Below are positions 58,501 through 64,000 of a stretch of 64,000 bases of DNA, in pieces. A model generated the notes under the pieces. That model had not been told where the DNA came from, did not search any database, and was given only the letters and a program-made list of their open reading frames with translations. The translations under genes were made by a program, and so were the position numbers. Positions within the stretch are counted from its first letter, which is position 1. Each line of letters starts with the position of its first letter. Source of the DNA: Ianthella basta (lineage: Eukaryota; Porifera; Demospongiae; Verongiida; Ianthellidae); NCBI GenBank assembly GCA_964019415.1, contig OZ025872.1, positions 10,516,266 to 10,580,265 on the forward strand. The letters are read 5' to 3'.

Positions 58501-61022
58501 ACCTTGTGCCTCCCTCCAATACTAAGTCTTGTCTCCCTCACCTGCAGATGGTGTTGATGAGGAAGTGGAGACATTTGCCAGTTACCTAAAGACAAGCAAC
58601 TTGAGGAAACTGGAGTTGACTAAGTGCCACCTATCCCCTGTGCACATTGCAACCATCCTCAATGGTCTCAATGGGAACAACAGCCTTGAAGAGCTGGAAG
58701 TCACAGCAGTGTACAGTAAAGTGAGTCATGTCTGGTAATGTGATTCCTGTGTGTGTACTAGAAGGGATGGTAATACAGCAAGCCCACAGGTCAGTTCTGA
58801 GTGTGATGTCAGTTTGTCATATAACACCACATGAACTGGTTTCTTCCATCAGTAAACTACGCACACTTTGAAACCATCTCCATTCACTTGACTACCCATA
58901 ACAGGTGATGGCCCCTTCCTCTCACTCGGTAATCTGGCACGCTAGCCCCTACTTCTGGCCCCCGATTACGTGTGGACAGGGTCTAGCAACTATTGTCAAT
59001 TTCACACCTTGTGCAATCGTTGCCGAGGGCGTTTACTGGAGATGTTGTACAAATGGGTGTGAAGTGATCGCTGGTGTGCTGAAACAACATCGATGAAAGG
59101 AAGGAATATGAATGGTGCGGGAATTAGACTCCAGTCACTTCCCACCAGCATGCTGCGTCTGCGCTGCCCTCACAAGGAGAGGAGAAGGGTCTCTAAGGCG
59201 CTCGAGTTCATCACTCTCAGACAGAAGCCATAATAAGCCAGATTTCGTTGAAACTGCCAGGCAACGCTATTATCATTGTTTGCAAGCGGTGCAGTGGTTG
59301 CATAAGTGGAGAGGCTGGAGGCAGAGTTAGAGCAAGCTAGTACAACTCGTGGATCAGCACGCTTAACGCTGGCAACGTAGGAAGCGGGTACTGTCACCCT
59401 CTTTCAGAGGTACGGGGATCTGTCCAGCCACCAAGAAGGTGGTTCCAAGGCCGGCATCTGTCGCAGCTCGTGAGTTATTCTCAGCAAAAGAAGGCCTTCC
59501 ACTGGAGTTGGAAGACACCATTCTCCGCACTGCCGTGCTCATGCACTCGTCCAGGACCGCAGATTGCAGCAAGGACTGAAGCGAGCGTTCTGTAGACATC
59601 TTCGCACGTTCACCTATGATAGACGCCTGCAGACCCTACCTTCCCTGCCCACGTGCAATCAGGGGCCGGAAGTAGGGGCTAGCACGCCAGATTACTCACT
59701 CGGGAGAGCCCCCATGATGTTGTACATCTGTCTTGTTCATACAGTTCCTCTTTGCAGTTTGCAGTTCTCACTTGTCTACAGTTTTGTATTCTTTGTAGTT
59801 TGTAGAGTGAACTTCTCATTACACTAGTATTCAATGTATTGTCCAGTCTGAGAGTACTTGTTTCTACTATGGTATTTCTACTATGTGTATGGTGTTCTCA
59901 CTGATGAAGCCATGCAAGACCTGTAGTTTAACCTTTCTGTCCCCCGGCCTATTAGCTTGCCTTGCTTATGTCAATGCGTGTCCATTGTCCTTACCTGTAC
60001 ACCTCCCCTATACCTCATGTCCTCCATAGCTCCATTTCATGTGTGTCTTTGTGTCAAGTCTGAGACTGCTGCAGTGTTAGTTGCCACACAGCACGGTCTC
60101 CTTATAACCACATGCAGAGGGGGGAGGAGGTGTTGTGGGGGAAGGATGTGTCAGACCCTGACATGCTGAAGGCAGTTCAAACAGCAGTCAAGGTGAACAG
60201 GTCGGTAAAGAGGATCAAGATTAAGGACAGCACGTTGAGGTGGACCAATGTAGCCACTGCTATCATTGAAGGAGCAGCACATAACACAACATGGATGGAT
60301 GTTGAGCTGGAGACACCAAAAGACCATCCTCCTCCCCAGGAGGTGATTGACAAAACAAGACAAGCAAATCCAAAACTACAACTGGTTGTTTGGGCTGGTG
60401 AGTAAACATCACATGACATCACATGACATCACATGACACTAGCACACTCCCCCACATGTTGTGTGTCTCATGTCCCAAGTTGTGTCTGAGTGGTGTGTGG
60501 TGGTCTGTTGGTACAAGTGTGTCACAGTGAGGGCTTGCGAGCAAGTGCTGCACTGGAGGAGAGATCTGGCCCCCCTCACTGAAGAGGGGGTTCCCCCCAC
60601 AACACCCACCCAGTAGTGTCAGTGTGTGGTAGTGTGGATTGGCCTCATACCCTTTTGTGTACATGTGAAGGAAGGTCTGGTACGTTCATACTGCTTGCAC
60701 TGTGTGGCATTCACAATCCCACATAAAACAGTGGAGCCTCTGCACATGTGCACACAGTAGGTACCAGGCTGTCCTTCCCGGCTGCCCCCACACAATTAAC
60801 AGTGCACAGGAATGAGGCTAGTGATGAATGTGTGGTAGTTGGCATGCAAGTGATCAGGAAGGAGTGATTTAGGGCAAGACTGACGTGGTGCTAGGGTGTC
60901 AGGTGACATGTCACATGTGTGTACTGTGAGTGACAGTCATTTGTCACTATTTGTATGCAGGGTATAGGTTTGACTTGCTCAACTCCCGTAAAGTCCTAAC
61001 CCCTGACCCCAACTACTTGTAG
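49335..61022 (+). CDS. NLR3: predicted membrane-anchored, Gln-rich CARD-NACHT-LRR receptor
   Basis: Fourteen coding exons join in phase with no stop: 49335-49547, 50153-51371, 52147-52458, 53289-53347, 53733-55422, 55885-55988, 56218-56290, 56648-56829, 56927-57101, 57412-57593, 58039-58219, 58548-58720, 60118-60397 and 60961-61022. The total is 4,905 bases, 1,634 residues. Order: hydrophobic N-terminus (residues 5-26), acidic spacer, Gln-rich repeat (72 to about 477), CARD-like domain (about 478-582), linker, NACHT (Walker A about 693-701), LRRs, ending NYL. NLRs are normally cytosolic without a membrane segment. The TM and Gln-rich exons are assigned by position and exact phase match; transcript proof is lacking. 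The alternative is that transcription starts nearer the CARD exon. Confidence 0.75.
50153..51371 (+). CDS. NLR3 exon 2, expanded Gln-rich minisatellite exon
   Basis: About 64 units of an 18-bp repeat (caaggacaacaagcggtg and variants) fill 50170-51320. In the phase set by both splice sites they read [12 protein letters not shown] or QRQQAA. Variation is at codons 2 and 6. One unit (near 51090) is three bases short, which keeps the frame. A higher-order period of 16 units (288 bp) is visible: the rare unit cagcacaacgacaacaag recurs at about 50597 and 50885. The non-repeated end [16 protein letters not shown] matches copy 1. All six frames are open because the unit is 18 bases with no stop, so only phase and position choose the Gln frame. 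Confidence 0.75.
51646..51683 (-). ncRNA. Hammerhead ribozyme-like motif, left arm, core mutated
   Basis: On the minus strand: CGATGA (one base short of CTGATGA), gccccaatcagggc, GAAA, CAGCTG, TC, TGTGGC. Probably not self-cleaving as it stands. Confidence 0.6.
51786..51828 (+). ncRNA. Hammerhead ribozyme-like motif, right arm
   Basis: GCCACA (stem I 5'), CTGATGA at 51792-51798, gccccaatcagggc at 51799-51812 (stem II GCCC/GGGC), GAAA at 51813-51816, CAGCTG at 51817-51822 (stem III), TC, then TGGC. All invariant core bases are present. Stem I is weakened by loss of two bases that the left arm still has (TGTGGC). Confidence 0.7.
52147..52458 (+). CDS. NLR3 CARD-like exon
   Basis: 104 residues, phase 1 to 1, [18 protein letters not shown] to FKKVK. 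The CARD pattern [20 protein letters not shown] is kept. It differs from NLR2 at a handful of positions, for example IIFLEM against VSFLMM and LERKAEE against LKKKAEE, in the surface helices. Confidence 0.7.
52631..53111. mobile_element. 481-bp inverted-repeat element (family TE-A), NLR3 copy
   Basis: Same element, intron and orientation as 22073-22553. Its 95-codon frame (52785-53072) is intact. Confidence 0.8.
53289..53347 (+). CDS. NLR3 linker exon
   Basis: 59 bases, phase 1 to 0, [20 protein letters not shown]; it matches the NLR2 linker apart from His for Asp. Confidence 0.7.
53733..55422 (+). CDS. NLR3 NACHT exon
   Basis: 1,690 bases, phase 0 to 1. Walker [10 protein letters not shown], Walker [12 protein letters not shown], sensor SSFMVTTRP and [12 protein letters not shown] are all intact. 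It is seven codons shorter than in NLR2; the two differ most just before the LRRs ([14 protein letters not shown] here). Confidence 0.92.
55885..60397 (+). CDS. NLR3 LRR exons 1-8
   Basis: Eight exons with the NLR2 phase pattern. LRR exon 2 is longer than in NLR2 since the old donor GT is now AT and a GTGAGT 14 bases on is used. Exon 3 probably uses an upstream acceptor after a strong pyrimidine tract (tctgttattctag, 56647), adding SVIPPPV. Exon 8 starts [15 protein letters not shown], unlike the other paralogs. The reading frame is kept by each change. Confidence 0.82.
57843..57915. repeat. Intronic hairpin before LRR exon 6 (NLR3)
   Basis: Same stem as in NLR1 and NLR2, with a loop like that of NLR2. 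Confidence 0.8.
58220..58430 (+). repeat. Interrupted (TG)n at the NLR3 LRR exon 6 donor
   Basis: gtatgcag then TG units broken by GC, TTTGG and CACGCA words. Clearly degraded compared with NLR1 and NLR2. Confidence 0.9.
58930..59694. mobile_element. 765-bp element with 9-bp target duplication in the NLR3 intron
   Basis: Ends taatctggcacgctagcccc and its near complement, with CTCACTCGG on both sides. NLR2 (about 30445) and NLR1 (about 9059) hold the empty site. Inside are two short minus-strand frames with no domain. The 9-bp duplication points to a Mutator-like non-autonomous element. Confidence 0.85.
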
Positions 61023-61230
61023 CCTCCCAAAACACACCCCTCCTGACCTGGTGAGTTGGGCAGTGTCCCAACCTCCTCTTGTCCCTGTGCTGGTCACATG
61101 ACCCAGACAGAGGTAGTGGGTGCACACATTGATCCATTTGTCATGTGTCCTCCCATTTCATGTCCTTACCCACAACATGTCTCTCCACTCCACAGGACTC
61201 CACTCTCCTCTCATGTCTACACAATTACAC
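61023..61230 (+). other. NLR3 3' UTR with intron
   Basis: Same donor (cctg|gtgagttggg) and acceptor (ctccactccacag, 61195) as the other paralogs. Confidence 0.55.
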
Positions 61231-61533
61231 AATTATAACTAGTTTATTGACATGTCAGTGTGTTGTAGCTAGCTAGGGTAGGCTGTAATGTATATGTTAT
61301 ATGCATATACACAGCAGCACACTTTGTATACACTTGAAGTTAATTTCAACTTATGGTGATTTGTACAGTTAGATTTTGCAAGCGAATGTTCGAATTCTTA
61401 ATTAAAGTTTGTGAATAATGGAATCAGATAGTCGCGCATGTATATGGTCATCGAACCTGAGAAATCCGGAAATCAATCTTTAATTTGTGTACGTCGACCG
61501 GTAGTCCGCCATTTTCTAACCGGAAACTCCCTT
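61231..61533. other. Intergenic
   Basis: No exon seen. Confidence 0.5.
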
Positions 61534-62105
61534 ACAACCCTTTCACACGGACCGCTTAATCCGGAATCGTGACCCGGATTGAATCCGGGTTCGACACGGA
61601 TTAGCGTTCACACGGCTACCTCACGATTGGGTAGCAAACCCGAGTTTAAAAAAAATGGCGGACAATCACCACGTTTTGATAGCATTTTTCTCGCTGCGCT
61701 GGAGATCCTATGCCCGACCAAGCTAGAAGACGACTGCCAGCAATAGCGCAATGCGTACGAAGCACAATCCGCGGGTTCTAAGTGGGCATCCAACCCACGC
61801 GTGAGTCGCCCGGCTCACCCTCGATCTTACAGAAAAGGATATCATTTCCATACGATCCCAGTAGCTCTGCGCAGATGGTTGCGTCCGACTATCTGCCCTG
61901 AAGGGCCTTGACCGTTCGTCTGCCACGTCTACTCGCACGCCGCCATTTTTAACCCGGATAAATGTGGGTCGAACCCACCTCGCAAGCAGGGTTAGAACCC
62001 GGATTACAACCCGGATTTATCCAGGTTCGACCCGGATTCGACCCGGATTTGACCCCAAATGTGAACGCGCTAACCCGGGTTAAGCGGTCCGTGTGAAAAG
62101 GGTGT
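61534..62105. mobile_element. 572-bp inverted-repeat element upstream of the NDR-like exon
   Basis: Left end ccctttcacacggaccgctt and right end aagcggtccgtgtgaaaagg are inverted repeats. The interior is rich in inverted aacccggat/atccgggtt words near both ends. No transposase. It ends about 60 bases before the kinase ATG. Confidence 0.75.
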
Positions 62106-62165
62106 TAGGGTACGTGTCCTGAGAAGACCTCCCCAACAAAGTTCATCTCGCCCCAACTGGAGGAC

Positions 62166-62287
62166 ATGGCGGAGCAGAACGGACTGGCCTACTCTCAACG
62201 GACGTATGACAGCGCTAGGAAGGCGAGGATAACGTCAGAGAACTTCTATGACAACCTTCTTGTTCACTATCGCGACAGGAGTAACAG
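62166..62287 (+). CDS. NDR/STK38-like kinase, first exon
   Basis: ATG to a phase-2 donor (aacag|gtgagt). MAEQNGLAYSQRTYDSARKA continues as RITSENFYDNLLVHYRDRSN. The motif T-x-E-N-F-Y-x-N-L followed by basic residues is the N-terminal MOB/S100-binding region of NDR family kinases (STK38). No kinase catalytic exon is seen in the remaining 1.7 kb, so the rest lies beyond the window or the exon is orphaned. Confidence 0.6.
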
Positions 62288-62581
62288 GTGAGTTTCTTCT
62301 TACTTCAGTACGGTCTTCAGTGCATTACGTCACACATTTGTGCTTTGTGGAGTGTGTAAGGGAAGGGTGGTCTCGGAGAAAACTGGCTCAGACGCAATTT
62401 CTGCATGGTTAATGTGGCGTTTTATTGTGCCGTCAGTTAACGTTATTCCCTATTTCTCTCCCTCCCCGTCCCTCTGGTACTCACGTGTGTACACACACAC
62501 ACACACTCTTCTGGTGTGGCCTTGAGTTGTGAAAGGAGCTGTGACTGACTTTGAGAAATAATGAAGTGATCTACTGCCACA

Positions 62582-62670
62582 GTGTGTGTGTGTGTGTGCG
62601 TGCGTGTGTGCGTGTGTGCGTGCGTGTGTGCGTGCGTGCGTGCGTGCGTGTGTGTGTGTGTGTGTGTGTG

Positions 62671-62732
<62 letters not shown>
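62582..62732. repeat. (TG)n microsatellite with CG interruptions
   Basis: About 75 dinucleotides; the first half has many TGCG steps. Confidence 0.95.
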
Positions 62733-62734
<2 letters not shown>

Positions 62735-62924
62735 ATGACAATAAAATATAATTCAATATTGGGAGCATTTAGACCACTGTTTTCCGCCTAACATCACATG
62801 TGGCCCTTTTTGCTCTTTTGTATGGGAAGACCCATCTACATGTAGAAGTATGTAATTTAGTTTTGACCATTTCTCCTCTTCTCTGCACATACAAGCTGTC
62901 TTTGTTCCTCAGTGTCCATTATGT

Positions 62925-63824
62925 GTGTTGCCGTGTGTAAACACTGTGGATGCAGCATACAATCAGCCCACACCCCCTCCTCACCCTTCCCCACCCCTCC
63001 CCACATCACACATGACACATGCCTCCCGGGGCGAGTCCTCACAATACTGGTTGCAACTTGAGAAGGTTGCCCTCACAGATGCCTTGGATCTTCCCTTTTC
63101 ACGAGTACATGCTGGGTGCTCACAGTTGAGTGACTACCTTAGTGAGGCCAGCTCTCCTGACAGCCTCTCCAGATCCATTTCTTCTTGAAATGTATCTGAA
63201 GTTGGATTTGAGGGGGATTTGACAGAGTTAGAAGATGCTGAGATGTTGATCAGTTTCCAATCAACTCGTGGTAAGTGTGTGTCTGTCTGTCTGTGTGTGC
63301 AGTGTGCTAGTAGTGGGCAGCAGGTTGTGTTGAGGTGTGACCAACTGTCACACTTGTTGTGTCTCCTTGCAGCTTTGTGTTCCCGTCGCCGTAGCGACTG
63401 GACCATCAAAGAGTTGGTGTCTCACAGAGTTGCGTCTTATTTATGTCAGAGGTGAGTGTGCCGTGCTGTATGGAGAGTATTGTGTGTGTGTGTGTGTTCA
63501 TGTGTGGTCGTGTGTATGTGTACATATGTGTTTAGCTGTATTTGTATGTGTGTAGCTATGTGTGACTGTGTTTGTGTGTGTCCACCCTATGCCTCTATCC
63601 GTGCAGTACATGTGTGGTGTACACATCTATATTTAGTACTCTGTCACACACTGTCCACCAAGCTACCCTGGTTGAGTGTTGTTTCCCTCTCCTCTCTATC
63701 TGCAATCTGCAGTGCCTATGCAACTGTCCATGCCAAGGACAAACAGTATGACTTGTGTTTGTTTGAGAGAGCAAATAACTTATGGAGATCTGTATTATAC
63801 CGTGCTACAGGCTCATCAAACTAA
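62925..63824 (+). CDS. Gene X, copy B, 3' exons, product unknown
   Basis: Last exons: one ending at 63270 (SFQSTR), 63373-63451 (LCSRRRSDWTIKELVSHRVA) and 63713-63824 (YDLCLFERANNLWRSVLYRA, then TGSSN and TAA). Phases agree (1, 2). Upstream, 62925-63188 is open (LSDYLSEASSPDSLSRSISS) but ends with TGA, 30 codons before the exon end in the same frame. Either that TGA is a lesion or the exon begins after it. Copy A at 42.1-43.3 kb has other lesions. No family recognised. Confidence 0.45.
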
Positions 63825-64000
63825 TGTAACAGACGTTATTTATTGCAGCGTGTGTTACTGACACTTTTAGCTAGCTGTTGTCTCTTGTTGTCTGAAGAGT
63901 TGTAGTTGTTTGTATTTATGTTTTAACTATTTGTTGTTCATTGTTGGTCACTGTGATGACATTTGGGCAACGTGAAGTAGCTAATGAGTCAAGACACGAG

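Overview
The window is an intron-rich, repeat-rich animal nuclear sequence. Spliced genes with short introns, clean GT-AG sites and matching codon phases carry metazoan families: CARD-NACHT-LRR NLRs, a tetraspanin, kinesin-8, eIF2-gamma, an NDR-type kinase start and an Ig-domain protein. The NLR multiplication suggests a marine invertebrate; I would guess a sponge, but this sequence alone does not settle it.

The backbone is a tandem array of NLR genes (NLR1, NLR2, NLR3) on the + strand. NLR2 (20527-31712) and NLR3 (49335-61022) can be assembled exon by exon with no stop, giving about 1,239 and 1,634 residues. NLR1 (4844-10389) has all nine LRR exons and the stop, but no CARD or NACHT exon upstream in the window. 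LRR exon 1 of NLR1 and NLR2 lies about 22 kb apart, and of NLR2 and NLR3 about 29 kb apart. Each of the first two duplicated units also carries minus-strand remnants of kinesin-8 and eIF2-gamma, followed by a + strand exon for a hydrophobic N-terminal segment and a Gln-rich exon. In NLR3 those two exons splice in phase to the CARD exon, so NLR3 is predicted to be a membrane-anchored NLR with a minisatellite-expanded Gln-rich stalk. The two other copies of the pair are broken. NLR2 uses a different first exon.

Layout: 1-4.8 kb repeats, with a decayed Helitron helicase and Helitron 3' end; 4.8-10.6 kb NLR1; 11-15 kb (-) kinesin-8 and eIF2-gamma remnants; 15.5-17 kb broken TM and Gln-rich exons; 18.6-19.8 kb 3' half of a tetraspanin; 20.3-31.9 kb NLR2; 32.3-32.6 kb retroelement fragment; 33-36.5 kb second kinesin-8 and eIF2-gamma remnants; 37.3-38.6 kb second broken TM and Gln-rich exons; 39.6-40.5 kb frameshifted Ig gene; 40.7-41.6 kb 33-bp minisatellite; 42-43.3 kb decayed copy of an unknown gene X; 43.5-49.2 kb large terminal-inverted-repeat element; 49.3-61.2 kb NLR3; 62.2 kb first exon of an NDR-like kinase; 62.9-63.8 kb second copy of gene X.

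The NLR paralogs act as empty-site controls that date several transposon insertions. The most unusual items are the TM/Gln-rich NLR3, hammerhead-ribozyme-like cores in a foldback element inside an NLR3 intron, a private 36-bp LRR-coding minisatellite in NLR1, and a long (TG)n tract fused to the same 5' splice site in NLR1 and NLR2 and degraded in NLR3.
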